A DNA stretch of 64,000 bases from Poa pratensis (lineage: Eukaryota; Streptophyta; Magnoliopsida; Poales; Poaceae), in contig CAMZMU010000052.1 in assembly GCA_947311845.1 (NCBI GenBank), forward strand, positions 138,771,733-138,835,732. The letters are read 5' to 3'. The position numbers and the translations under genes were made by a program. Shown piece by piece: positions 46,014-58,775 of the stretch; position 1 is the first letter of the stretch; each line of letters opens with the position of its first letter. Under the pieces are notes generated by a model, which saw only the letters and a program-made list of their open reading frames with translations, had not been told where the DNA came from and did no database searches.

Positions 46014-49000
46014 ACATCCCCAAGCTTAATTCCTGCTCGTCCTCGAGTAGGTAAATGATAACAAAATAATTTTTGATTGTAAATGCTATGATCAGGTCTT
46101 TAACAATTGCATGATGTATGGATAATAAAACTTAGCAATCATGTTTCCTAATGAAAAGTATCAACGAACTAAGAGCTTATAACATGAAATTTATAAACAT
46201 CAACAAGATTGTAATGACCATAATAAAGCATGATAGAGTGGTATCTCGCTTGCCCTTAATTGTGGAGCAAAACATAAATGCCAAGGCACCTCTGAAGTTC
46301 AAGTGAAGACTAGATATAGAGATATCAAAGATAAAAGCATCATGGTTATACCTCAATTAATCGTATTCTGGGACAAGCACATTACACTAAGAACGACAGC
46401 TATGCTCTCGAAGAAGTGCTCAAAGAAAGGATGGTGACTCAACATAAAAATAAAAGATTGGCCCTTCGCAGAGGGAAGCAGGGATTAACACGTGCTAGAG
46501 CTTTTTGTTTTAAAAACAGAGGTAAAAATGTTTTGAGAGGTGTTTGTTAATTGTCAACGAATGGTAGCGGGTGAGAACAGTATTCTACCTGTCAAACGGA
46601 CTTTTAAGAGCGGCTCCCATGAAGGACGTTATTTCTACCAGCAAGGCAGATCATCCCTCTTTCTCTTTGGTTTACACACATTCAGGTATTTCACTGTTTG
46701 TCATTGCTTACTGATGAATCAGGGCAAAAGTGTGAAGAGAATTAATTGGTTAAAGTTGTAATTAATTGGGACTGGGCACCCCGTTGCCAGCTCTTTTTGC
46801 AAGTTATTGGATAAGCGGATGTATATGCCACTAGTCCAGGTGTAAAAGTCCATTTGACAAATAGAATAAAGAATAACCACACTAATTCCTCATGAGCTAG
46901 TAAACATTGACACAAAAAGAGAAATATTTTGAAGGTTTTAAAGGTAGCACATGCAAATTTACTTGGAATGGCTTGAAATACCATGCATAGGAATTTTTTG
47001 GTGGACTCTTTGGGATAACTTGGTTTTAAGGATTTGGATGCACGAGCAGCATTCCCGCTCAGTACAAGTGAAGGCTAGCAATAGACTGGGAAGCGACAAC
47101 CACGAGAGCGATAACGGTCATAATCATGCTTGCGACAAAATAAAATTAACGGAGGCATAAAAACGATACTAAAACTCTGAGGCAAAATAGATCATCAAGG
47201 CTTAATTGACTTTTATTTTTCAGTCATAACATGTGTGAGCATGTGCCAAGTCGATTCAAGTGAATTATTCAGAGGAGGATACCACAATACCATACCATCT
47301 TATGAACAGGACAATGCATGTTGATATCAAAATAACATAATATGCACTATTAGCTAGTTGAGACTAACCATAAGAAAACATAAACTACTAAACAGTATTA
47401 TTCACACATCATTTTTAAGTTTCAACAAGTAATCCATTAACCAAGTAAACATTGAAAACAGAGGATAAATAAAATATGTGACGATCCACTTATTAATGTA
47501 ACTGGTGTTTGATGCTAAGATAAATAGATAATAAAATACAGCCGCTTCAAGTTTAGTTAAGTTCCTATGTTGCTCAAAAAACAAAGTTTAAAGGTTTGCA
47601 AACCGTGGGGTTATTGATGAAGAGGGATGCGGGGACATCCCCAAGCTTATGACTTTGGTAATTCTTCAATATTCCATAGTTTGGTGTTCCTTCATTCTCT
47701 GTGAAAAAACTTCAACACAAAAACTTTCCCATTCTTTTCTGCGGTTAGACATTAGTACAATAGATAATATTTCCCAAGTGCTACTATTAAACCAAATAAA
47801 ATTTTGTTTTTAAGTTACAGAAAGGTTGCTTAAATGGCCAACTTATAAATGAAAGGTAAGAACCATTAAAAATCAAATGAAAACGAAAAGAGGCCACTCT
47901 TGCAACAAAAGTCAGAATCTGTCCAGAAAAACAGCAGCTGGAAAACGCAATTTTTAGGTGCACTTAAACATGCCCGAAATTTTAGCCAATTTTTGTACAT
48001 GCAGAGGATTAGGTGCTACAACATCAGTAATTTTTTCGTGATTTTTAGAGCTTCCAGTAAAATATGAAAAATCGCGCAATAAGCAGTAGATACCGAAAAC
48101 AGAAAATCACTTTTTACATATGTATCAACTAAGCTAAATGGATAAAACTTGGTACTTTATTTTTGATAAACTAAGAAACCAGAGGCTAAGCAAGACCTAA
48201 ACATGCTAGCTACAGCAAGGAAAACTCTAAAAAAAATCAAAAGTAAAACCCAAATAAAATAACCAAACAAAGAAGCAAAACAAAAGAAAATATTTTTGTT
48301 TTTTGAATTTATAAGTGAAAGTAAAGAAGCAATCGAAACCAAATAAGGAGCCTAATAAAACTAAAGAAGGTAAAACCAAGACATATAAAAGCAATTATAA
48401 TACAAGTTAAGACAATACATATCATGTGGACGGGTAATATAGAGTATGAACGAGACAACCTCATGTTAGTTGATGAATAGGGGGATGACTCGGGCATCCC
48501 CAAGCTTAGATGATTGTATCTTCTTGAATATGTTCTTGGGATGCACCTACACATCCCCAAGCTTGAGCTCTTGCGTCTTCTTATTCATCTCATATCACCA
48601 TATTGATTAGATCTTATAAGCTACATCCACATAAAACTTCACAAAACTCATTAGTAGGGTTAGTACTCATTAAATAAAATCCACTCATGTTCAAGCATTG
48701 ACAAGTTTTATAATTTTTACTCAACATTAGCCACTGTATATACTAAGGTGTTCATGATTTCCGTTGTCCGTCGAAAAACTAATGAAACTAACAACACCAA
48801 GTACAATATTGAATAAACAAAGAAATCTGTCAAAACTGAACAGTCCGTAAAGATGGCATTCAACGAGATAGTTAAGTAGCTCAAATCGAAAAACTTTAGT
48901 CTAATGAAAGAAAGATAATAATCTCAGGTTTATGCACAAAAATTTTCAAGTCAAAATACTATTCTGAGATTTATCACGATTTTATTTACAGAGAAGCACA

Positions 49001-49591
49001 AAATCTGTCTAAACAGAACAGTCAGTAAAGATCGAATTTTTCGACCTATCTACGTACCTTAAATCAGAAAAAGTTAGTCTAATGAAAGAAAGCTAATAAG
49101 CATCACTTTGCACTCAAGAAATTTCAGATCAAGATCACGTTCTGGTGATTTTAAACATTTAATACGGTGGAGCACAGAAAATCTGTTTCTGGACAGCAAA
49201 GTAAAACTATCAACTTTCAATTAACTAAAGACTATAATTAGCATTTTATTTTTATGTACAGAGGTATATACACAATATTTACAATATTTACATGTTTTTA
49301 ATGAAAAGCTTCCATGGAAAGATTTGTTTTGGTTTCATAGGCATGAACACAAGTGTTCAAGGTCGACCCCCATTTAACCATTACTCATCTTTCCAATCAC
49401 TTTTCTTTTTGAAAACGTTTTTAGATAACAACTACACCTAATTTTTTTTGTAATTCGCATTCCCTATCCATAGTAAGATAAAGAACAACTTAATACTGAA
49501 AATAAAAACTACTTAGAGATAAAGCAAACAAGTGCACACAAGAACATTAACCTACGCTATGGCTCCCCGGCAACGGCGCCAGAAAAGGTCT
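46014..49591 (-). other. Non-coding interior of element (g)
   Basis: No domain recognised. CATCCCCAAGCTTA, the PPT complement, recurs at 46015, 47636, 48495 and 48552 (last copy ends TTGA). AT-rich and A-run-rich. Confidence 0.7.
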
Positions 49592-51066
49592 TGATAACCC
49601 ACAAGTATAGGGGATCGCGTGTAGCCTTTTCGATAAGTAAGAGTGTCGAACCCAACGAGGAGCTAAAGGTAGGATAAGTATTCTCTCAAGTTCTATCAAC
49701 CACTGATACAACTCTACGCACACTAAACGTTTGCATTATCTAGAAATAAAACTACGGTAGCAATACGGGTATGAGAGTAGTTTTGCAAGATAATAAATAC
49801 AAGAAAGTAAATGTTAGTGCTGCAGCAATAAAGTACACTAAGTAACCATATACTAACAGTACCATGAGTGTGGAAAAGTGGTGGTAATTGTGGTGGCTTT
49901 GTCCAAGATTAATTAGTGAAGGTACTTGGTTCATTGTCTTCGATGCAGTTTTCTATGTGGGAGAGGCTAAATATACATGCACTCCACTACTTGGGATTAC
50001 AAGTACTATATGATTGGATTGTTAGAAAGCATCCGCAAATACTAACAATGCATTAAGGTTTCCCCAACCATAGCCTTAAGTTCAAGGTCCTCTTACTCCC
50101 ATACGTGCAACTAATCGGTTCGCGTTCTCAGGTTTCTGTCACTCCGGCAGAACTTCCCCCTTCGTTACAAATACTACCAACCCTAGGGTGTTTGATCCAT
50201 GCGCGCACAAGTATAATGGACACCAAAGGACAGCATATAGACATACAACTCTAATGAACCATGCATTCAACAAAGCAATCAAAAGACAAATAAACTACAA
50301 AACATGACAAATCATAGGATAAATATTATAGCATCAAACACCATGTTTACATAGGACGGTACAGAGGTTTGTGGGAGGATGAACCACTGAATACAAGGAG
50401 GAGATGGTGATGGAGATGGCGGTGAAGACGGCGGAGAGGGCAGCGAGAGGCGCAGGGCGGCGCGGCCCGGCGGTGCGGGGGCTCCTCGCCGCCGGCCATG
50501 GGGAGCGCCGCCCCTTAGCCCCCTCCTTCATGGCTTCTTGGGAGCCCTCCCCCATGGAGATGGGATCCATGGGGGAGGCAAAAACGTGGCTTTTGGTGGC
50601 TGAAATTCGTGGGTGGAGGAGTCCTCCACGAATTAGGTTTCCTCCCTTTATATATCTTCTCGGATTTCCGTCACCCCCTTTTAGGGTTCCACCAAAACGG
50701 GCCTACAGGCCGCGTCCGAACTCCGATTGGGCTGATCTCGGGCTTAAAATCTTCGTATGGAAAATTGTGACAACTTTCGTAACAGCCAGGTCTCCATTTG
50801 ACGTCATCTTCGAGGGTCAAACTGGCAAACTTCGTAAAAAGTTCTCAGACAGATTTCAGGAAAGTCCCAATTCGACTCCAACAAGGTTTCCTCTTGTATT
50901 CTTGATAATTTCTACACATCAAAGAGTAAAACAAGAACATTGTGCACTTTTGCAACTATTAGTAGGTTAGTCCAAATAAATAATAAACTTAATATAAAAA
51001 CAAGTGCTAAAAGCATAAAAATGGCATGAAACAATCGAAAATTATAGATACGTTTTGGACGTATCA
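49592..51066 (-). repeat. LTR of element (g), 5' in element orientation
   Basis: 1,475 bp, close partner of 44536-46013. Confidence 0.9.
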
Positions 51067-51167
51067 CAAAGCAACATTAGTTGCTTCATTTGGTTCATAA
51101 TTATGCTGCATCGCATTCATTCTAGTTTACTTGATCCCTCATTTGTACATTACTTTGTTTACTGCAG

Positions 51168-51578
51168 TGGTGACTACTGGAGTCTCCGGCGATCGCGGAT
51201 TTTTTTTTATTCGAAAAAATTACCTTTGCGAGTGTTGACATCAGGGGTGACAAGAAAGTGCTGTGGAGGACATGGCACATGAAAATGCCTAAATAGTACT
51301 ACGTCGATCTCCAGGACGAGTACTTCAAGCTCACTGGGATTGACAGGGCTGGCATGAGTACCATGGCAACAAGACTCATTGATCCATGGTACAATGATAT
51401 GAAGAAGAAGTTCCACCACAAGAAGCACAGAAGGTGGGGGGTTGTCCCACTGGACAAGATCAACCTGGAGTATGCAGCGATTGATGCATGGGTCGCGTAC
51501 GAGTTGTACCGCCAGATCATGCTCAAGAAAGCCGAAGATGGAAGCTCAAGGGGCAACAAGCGTCAGAGGCAGGCTTAG
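51168..51578 (+). pseudogene. 3'-5' exonuclease domain protein, exon 2, broken
   Basis: Follows an acceptor (TTTACTGCAG) at 51167 and ends at TAG 51576-51578. In the phase set by exon 1 it reads GDYWS, then a 2-bp shift near 51183-51187 (GTCTCC, as if TC were duplicated), after which the right frame reads ITFASVDIRGDKKVLW. A TAG at 51294-51296 interrupts the frame just before YYVDLQDEYFKLTG. The last part has EYAAIDAWVAYELY, the YxxxD motif of DEDDy exonucleases, and a basic tail. Two disabling changes make it a pseudogene. Confidence 0.85.
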
Positions 51579-51880
51579 GATGCCTTGATCATCTACTGCT
51601 GCTCTAGTTTGCTTAATTAGTATAGTACTTATTAATGCTGATCTTTTGGGATCGATGAACAAGTTATGCCATGACCTGGTTTGTATGTATGCATGGTTTG
51701 CAACCCCAGCACTGGTTTCTACTATATATTATGCCATGATCTTTCGACAATTGTCCCGTGAGGTTTCAATTTTATGTTCTGTACCTTCTGGTACTTCAAA
51801 ATGACAAAAAACTAAATGTTCAGAAAAGGAGAGTTGTTCACATCAAAATATACCAATCCTTTGTGAAAACTCGGCAAAAA
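51579..51880 (+). other. 3' flank of the exonuclease pseudogene
   Basis: AT-rich. Its end resembles a degraded start of the tandem repeat that follows. No other feature seen. Confidence 0.45.
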
Positions 51881-53279
51881 GTTGAAACAACTTCTGGTAT
51901 CGACGTTTCGGCCGTTATGCCCAAAATGCCATTATTAGTGTAAATTCAAAACAAACTACACCAAACCTTTGTGAAATTTTGTGATTCAAATTTTCTACAT
52001 GAATGTGACAACATTTAGTCAGTCCCATGAGTTCGTGATAATTTTATATTGAATTAAGCATTTCTATGTGTTTCACTCATTTGCTTTCATTTTTCTTTGA
52101 AGAAAAATAAACAAACACTACAATTGTCAGAAAATTCTGAAAATCCTCAAGCACACATACTTTGCCTTCATGAGCACTCACAAAAAAATTCAGCTCAATC
52201 TCAATCTTCAAAGTGCACCTAGCTTCGAGAAGAGCCGTTCACCGACATGATCGATGTTGGTCCACACATGGGTGGATCCAACCAACATGAGGCTTCACAA
52301 GTGGTTTCAAACAAAATCACACAATGGTGAACATTCAGATATATTTGTGGTGAGTTTGCACCACAACACACATATGCAAAGGTTGAAACAACTTCGGGGA
52401 TCGACGTTTTGACCGTTATGCCCAAAATGCCCTTCGTAGTGAAAATTCACATCAAACTACACCAAACCTTTGTGAAATTTTTTGATTTGAATTTTCTACA
52501 TGAATGTGACAACATTTAATCAGTCCCATGAGTTCATGATGATTTTATATTGAATTAAGCATTTCTATGTGTTTTACGCATTTTCTGTCCTTTTTCTTCA
52601 AAGAAAAATAAACAAACACCTACAATTGTCAGAAAATTCTGCCACTCCTCAAACACACATACTTGGCCTTCATGACCACTCACAAAAAATTTCATCTCAA
52701 TCTGAATGTTCAAAGTGCACCTAGCTTCAAAAAGAGTCATTCACCGACATGATCGATGTTGGTCCACACATGGGTGGATCCAACCAACATGAGGCTTCAC
52801 AAGTGTTTTCAAACAAAATCACACAATAATGAACATTCAGATATATTTGTGGTGAGTTTGCACCACAACACACATATGCAAAGGTTGAAACAACTTCCGG
52901 GATCGACGTTTTGACCGTTATGCCCAAAATGCCCTTCGTAGTGAAAATTCACATCAAACTACACCAAACCTTTGTGAAATTTTCTGATTTGAATTTTCTA
53001 CATGAATGTGACAACATTTAATCAGTCCCATGAGTTCATGATGATTTTATATTGAATTAAGCATTTCTATGTGTTTTACGCATTTTCTGTCCTTTTTCTT
53101 CAAAGAAAAATAAACAAACACCTACAATTGTCAGAAAATTCTGCCACTCCTCAAACACACATACTTGGCCTTCATGACCACTCACAAAAAAAATTCATCT
53201 CAATCTGAATGTTCAAAGTGCACCTAGCTTCAAAAAGAGTCATTCACCGACATGATCGATGTTGTTCCACACATGGGCG
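51881..53279 (+). repeat. Tandem repeat of about 501 bp, about 2.8 copies
   Basis: Units start at GTTGAAACAACTTC at 51881, 52382 and 52884 (periods 501 and 502). Each holds ATCGACGTTT(T/C)G(A/G)CCGTTATGCCC and a stretch with GATCGATGTTGGTCCACACATG. Copies 2 and 3 are nearly identical and copy 1 is more diverged. The third copy breaks off near 53279, and a short partial repeat (TTTTCTACATGAATTTGAC) follows. Confidence 0.9.
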
Positions 53280-53724
53280 AATTTTTTTTATATGAATTTT
53301 CTACATGAATTTGACAACATTTAATCAGTCCCAAGTTCACCTACATGATCAGAGTTATGAGTTTAGAATATGGAATTTGGATTTTTTTTCATGCGTTTAA
53401 TTCAGTTTCTGGTATTTTTTTACAATAAAATAAACATGTACAGTTCCATTTTCAGAAAAATCTTTTTTCTTTCACGGCAAAATCTTGTTCCCTCCAAATT
53501 TTAGTACTACGCTCCCAAAACGCCCAAATTTTTTCGTTCCCTCCACTCCTCCCGCGCACCCCACCGATCAAATATTTCGCACTCCCTCATATACGTCGTG
53601 CCTTCCCCATGATTTACATCCATCTTAACTCCCCACCCCAGACCTCATCCTCTCGTGCTCACCCAGATCCGGTGTCTTCACCGGCCGTTCTTGCCATCTC
53701 GCCTCTACCTCCCCGGTGAACGCC

Positions 53725-56384
53725 ATGGCCGGCACTCATCGAGGCGTCAAGGGCAATGATCATCGCCACAGACGCCGAAGACGGCGCCCTCTAAGAAACG
53801 CCAAGGTAAATCTATTGGTCCGTTTTGTCCTATATCTAGATCTTGCATACTTGATAGATCAGGGCATGTTAGCAGTGAGTTCTACGTGTTCGTACACACC
53901 ACATGATTGGATTGATTGGTTCCGAAGTTCTACGATCCAATCACCGACATCATACGTAGGGTTTATCGATTTTCTTCTCTAGACAATCATGCCGTGCTAC
54001 TCTACGATCTCTGCCATCCCGCATCGTAGTTTGTAGGTACATATCTGTTAGTGTACTGATACAGATCTATCTTCCGACTATTGGTCATGTATTTGGTTCG
54101 ATTTTTCCAATCCCATCTTCCTAGACACTGCAGCACTCTGATCAACTGTTCATATTTTTTCAGCGGAGACAGAAAAACCCGTCAAACCGCCATATGAGCT
54201 TCAGAAGGAGAGAGAATTGGAAGCAAATGTTGTATGTTTCCAAAAAATGTTGGCGGAAAAATATGGTCCTGACCACAAAGTTCAAAAAGATTTCTCTGGT
54301 TTTGCACGTTCATTAGTGTTTGGTGGGCAACAAAAAGGAACAAGTAACAATCAAAAGAACACAGACTGCAAGACAAGGAGGTAGAAGAGGACCCTTCGTA
54401 CCAACCGAATCCAGAAGAGATAGCTACTGCTGACGATGACCTTCATTTAGATGAGGATCAGCGCACTGTCGGCAAAACTTCATCTCAGGTCTGTGGAACT
54501 ATATCTGAACTCTGATAGCAAATACATGCTAAATGATTCCTACTAATGTAGCCTCTACTTTGCTTGCAGATAGTTGCTGGTTCTACATCAGTTGCACAGA
54601 AGAAGCGTTCTAGACCAGAAGTTCCACCATCCAACATTGCAACAAGATCAATGGCAACAACTGAACCTGCATCTGGGGCATCTGATGAGCAAATGGCCAC
54701 TGCTGGTGAGAACACTGAAGGAGCACCCTCACCTAACCAGATCATGACATCTGGAGGCAGCAACTCATCTCCTGAAGAAAATCAAATTGTGAACTTTCAA
54801 CGGCAAGGTATTAATGTCCGAACAAACTACACACCGTAACGCATATTTTCATATAAAGTTAATCATTTCATCTCTCTTATTTCAGAGACATTGACAGCAT
54901 CTGGCCATACAAAGAGAAAGAGAGGTGGACGCAGACCTACTATGGTCCATGGACTACATGAGTACACAAGAAGAAATGGTGGCAATAAGATGCAAATTGA
55001 CTTCACTGCCGGTGTCAGGAGACCCAAGGATTATATCCAGTCAGCAAAGCTGAGCAGTGAGGTTGGTATTCACATCCGTGCCAAAAAGCCGCTTGCAACA
55101 CACTGGACACAGTACAAAAAAGATGAAACTCTCACACATGTCATTCCTCATGCTATAAATACAGTAGCGGTGAGTCCAGTACAATCTCTGTTTTACCTAA
55201 TTATTATGTTACATGATCAACCCCAAATTAAAAATCTACTGATTAATGCATCACTATTTTGCAGGGAAAGTTTACTATGGACAAAAATGATGAAGTGGCC
55301 TAAGATGTGTGCACTGATATGCTGCAAGTCAGTATTCGGCAATTCCGATATAGGCTTAAGAAGGAGTATTGGCCCCAAATTAAAAATCTTTCAATTGATC
55401 AAGCATATCTGAAAAAGCCAGATCATGTAGAAGAGAAAAGGTGGCAAGAACTGGTGAACAGATGGTTTGATGAGAAGTACCAGGTACATAAATCTTATTC
55501 CTTTCAATAGCAGCTACTCAATTCTTACATTTCTCTGATCTGGATAAATAAAATGCATGTACTAAACATAGCGAGTGTGTGAAAAAAATGGAAAGAACAG
55601 AGAAGCTGTGAAATAGTTCCATACCACTGGATCTCGAAGCTATGTTGCTCACTATGAACATGTAGTAAGTGTTCAAAATTTCCCCATACAGTTTATACTT
55701 CTGTCATACACAGTGCACAATGCTAATGTGCATTCTACTTTTTTTTAAACAGAAGGCTAAGCAGAAGGAAGAGGAAACCTCTCCAATTGAATTTTATAGA
55801 ATGACACACACAAACAAGGATGGCATTATGAGCGCTGAAGCAAAAAGTGCTTACGTAAGAAATATTTCATATTAGCACAAAATTTATATATTCCAGTTCT
55901 GTATGTTGTTCATGCAATGATTCTAATCTTTATGCAGGATAAAATGGTGGAAAAAAAAAGCGGCGCCACGCAATGAAGATAAACCTGAATTGAGAGATTT
56001 GCAAATTGTTTAGCTAGTTCTGAACGAGAAAAGCCCAACCACCACCTGCAACAGCACATTCCTACTAAGATTGGGCGTGGCAACAAGCTCCAGGAAGTCC
56101 TCTGTTTCAGCTACACGCATCCGAGAGCTAGAACATAAACTTGCAGATCAGGAGCAGAACTCCATACAGGCAGCTGAAAGGTATCACAGTGAGATGCAGG
56201 CAAGAATGCAAGAACAAGATAAAAAATTGAAGAACTCAGGAAGAAGCAGGAGGAAGAACTTGAAGCTGTGATGAAAGCCCAAGAAGAAAAGACTTTGGCT
56301 TATGAAAAGAGGCAGAAAGAAATGGATGTCGTGCTTAATTTGCTCTTGAGGACATCCCAGCCACCATCCCAGACACCATCTTAG
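53725..56384 (+). pseudogene. CACTA TNPA-like protein (Transposase_24, Ptta/En-Spm type), seven exons, broken
   Basis: Exons with GT-AG borders: 53725-53805, 54164-54488, 54570-54807, 54886-55169, 55265-55483, 55753-55854 and 55938-56384. Exons 4-6 carry the plant transposase (Ptta/En/Spm, PF03004) signature: GRRPTMVHGLHEYTRR, THVIPHAINTVAGKF, then FRYRLKKEYWPQI and RWQELVNRWFDEKYQ, then EFYRMTHTNKDG. Exon 7 is a coiled coil. Defects: a 1-nt loss near 54368, TAA at 55301-55303 where Lys is expected, one A too many in the A-run at 55951-55959, TAG at 56011-56013, and a further shift near 56230. Such proteins bind subterminal repeats of CACTA elements. The gene has the same orientation as the TNP2 remnant and lies beside the CACTA right end. 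Confidence 0.85.
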
Positions 56385-57194
56385 GGCAACTAATCTACTG
56401 CACCACCATCCTACAGCATTCTTAATCATAGGTCTTTTTAATTTCTTTGTCTTCTTTTACCCCATTGTAATCTGTCTTATGAATCTTTCGGTCTGTCAGA
56501 CACATATATACTACGTGTGCCACCATTTATGTTATGATATTTTTGGTCTACATTTTTTATATTTTCCCAGTTATTTTGTTTCCAAAATTTCATAAATAAT
56601 TCAAATTTTGTCAAATTCAAAAGGTGACGGAAAATGTCACACCATCCAATCAAATGAAACCACGAGGCAACAACTTATGGTCCCACTTGTCAGAAGTTCG
56701 TGGGTCCCACCCGTCAGCATTTTTGGGACCCATATGTCGAAAACCACCTGGTCCCACTTGTCACAATTTTATGTGGGTCCCTCCAGTCAGCACCATGGCG
56801 CCGGTCCCACATGACAGAATTCCACGTCAACGCCGTCGGACCCACGTTGTCAGAAGCCACATCCGCATGATGGGACCCACATGTAAGGCCACGTATGTTT
56901 TTTTGGACCAATCAGAATCTTCCCTACATTTAGATATTGACGAAAGTTACAATTTTTGTGACAAATCTGTCTGTCAAAGATTAACCTTCAACGTTGACAA
57001 ATTTTCACGTCGTCACCATCAAACATTTGACGTTGACGAAAAATTGCATACCGTCACCCCCGATATTTTATGACGGAGCTTCGGTGACGAACCCCATCAC
57101 GATCAAATTTCGTCACCCAGATGTAATCCTTGACGAAAATTGGCTAACTCATGACGAAAGTGATTTGTCAACAAATGTATTTTCCTTTGTAGTG
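56385..57194 (+). mobile_element. Right end of a CACTA transposon
   Basis: Ends TTTTCCTTTGTAGTG at 57194, that is CACTACAAAGGAAAA read inward. The subterminal region (56620-56890) is filled with direct and inverted GTGGGTCCCA/TGGGACCCAC boxes spaced about 20-40 bp, followed by GACGAAA-type boxes to the end. TAA at 57195-57197 is a candidate 3-bp target duplication, since the sequence that follows (TCATTTCCGGTCCACC) is LINE-derived. No matching left end was found in the window. Confidence 0.82.
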
Positions 57195-57280
57195 TAATCA
57201 TTTCCGGTCCACCCTCTCATAAGTAAATTGTCTCCGGTTCCAATGATATTACTAAGAATCAACCAAATAATTATTTTTTG
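57195..57280 (-). mobile_element. LINE fragment (reverse-transcriptase zinc-binding region)
   Basis: On the minus strand this encodes IIWLILSNIIGTGDNLLMRG followed by WTGND, a piece of the zf-RVT region of plant LINE ORF2. It is the same piece seen at 59530-59640. It is cut at its left edge by the CACTA end. Confidence 0.7.
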
Positions 57281-58030
57281 ATAAAAGGAATATATTAATA
57301 TCAAGAAGATACCAATTACACCTAGCTTCTGCACCAACATAATGTTAGGACCTAGTCGAGACATTAAAGTTGCACACAGCCAAAAATATAAAGAAGAAGA
57401 AAAAAATCCCTGCCATAATGATCAATCACTCGCAGCAGCCGGACCCAAGTATCGCCGCTTCCTCCTCTTTGTCATGTAGGGGGACTGACATCGCATGATA
57501 AAACCATCCGTTACCCCCCTCCCCCGACGCGATAGACACCCCCTTCACAGTGGCCATAACCATAATTCATAACTCTAGTAAGTTATCTTTCCTTGGTTCC
57601 GCCACATCCACGAGTGTTGTGTCGATAGCTGCGTGACCGTACTATCCTAACCATTCTTAAAAGGTTACCTTATTCGAATCATGTACCATCACTATTATCA
57701 TGCTGCCGACATGTACTTAAGGTTGACGTCGTATACGGTCTACGGGAGAAAAACACCCGAGTCTACATGTGGCTAGACGATGGCGAAGCGTGGATCTTGG
57801 TTGGTGTGAGTTGTGCGGCAGCGACGACTAGAGATTTGTCATTGGTGGAAAGCACATTGTAGGTGCTATGTAAAATGTCAGCAGAAGTGCCGAGTCAGTT
57901 CTGGGGTGTGCATGAACTTGCCACATTTCTCACCGGATGATGGGTGATGATGACTATATGTTTATAGACGCTTGTCACATATGTGTCTTCCCAATGGCGT
58001 GTGTTGAGTTTCTGCCATTGTGATCATGTT
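57281..58030. other. No gene recognised
   Basis: Positions 57281-57450 resemble a dispersed cereal repeat (AAAGGAATATATTAATATCAA...), known only from memory. The rest shows nothing recognisable. Confidence 0.4.
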
Positions 58031-58716
58031 TTCATCTAACTAATTGGATACAAGTTTCTCCTTAATTGACATAAAAATGTAAATATGTTTCTCTAGGTTT
58101 CTAAAAAATAACTATGTAACGAGGGACTAGTCGTCTAGATTTTTGAAACCTAGCAAACAAACAATCTCACTGGACCACTTCGCGACTCGGGTGGGAGGAT
58201 TTTTGGAACCTACATACACTGGAACCCACTTCCAAAGCTTACACAAACAAACTTAGAAAACGAGAGCTCTACGACGTAAGTTTTGAAAGCTAAACCGTAG
58301 GATTTTCATTTTTGTTAAACATAGCAAATGGTTGTCTTATATTACAAAAATTTACAGGAATAAGTTCAGCTCAATATGAATGTATGTATTTTTCAGAATT
58401 TTACAAACCTTACAAATATCTTCATTTCCTAAGCTTTAGAAAGTGGATGCACCAAAACATATGTTTATTTATTTCTGACATGAATCTTTAAAGAGCCTTT
58501 GACTGTAAAATGGTCCAGAATTTGGACACAGCCGTGGCTGGTCCATGCTAGTATTTTCCAACGAGTGACACTTCCAAACTACAGCTAGCTACCTAGCTAG
58601 GTCGGCAGATTCCGTGGATTTAAAACCGCGACATGCATACACCGCACAATCTTCACATACATGCACCACGATAAAACATCCACGACGACTTTCGTCTTCG
58701 AACAAGCACGCTCGCC

Positions 58717-58723
58717 TATATAA
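58717..58723 (+). promoter_or_regulatory. TATA box of the first eight-cysteine gene
   Basis: TATATAA in the context CTCGCCTATATAACCACGCC, 53 bp before the ATG. The same context precedes the second gene. Confidence 0.8.
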
Positions 58724-58775
58724 CCACGCCCACCTTCTCTTAAGCTACTTCAAACTCGCAGCTAGCTAATCCACC

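Larger units (their letters stand above)
44536..51066 (-). mobile_element. Element (g): non-autonomous LTR retrotransposon in the exonuclease intron
   Basis: 6,531 bp, perfect TSD CAAAG (44531-44535 and 51067-51071). LTRs are 44536-46013 and 49592-51066. On the minus strand the PBS TGGCGCCGTTGCCGGGG lies at 49565-49581 and the PPT at 46015-46028. The 3.6-kb interior codes for no retrotransposon protein. Its layout matches element (c), but the LTRs differ (TGATACGTCC... ends). Confidence 0.92.

Noticed and set aside
50404..50970. 188-codon ORF within an LTR of element (g)
   Set aside because: Lies wholly in the LTR and is shared, with frame breaks, by the other LTR; non-coding.
52113..52130. 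CACTACAATTGTCAG as a possible left CACTA end for the TNPA-like gene
   Set aside because: Lies within the tandem repeat; other copies read CACCTACAATTG, and it does not match the CACTACAAAGG right end beyond the first bases.
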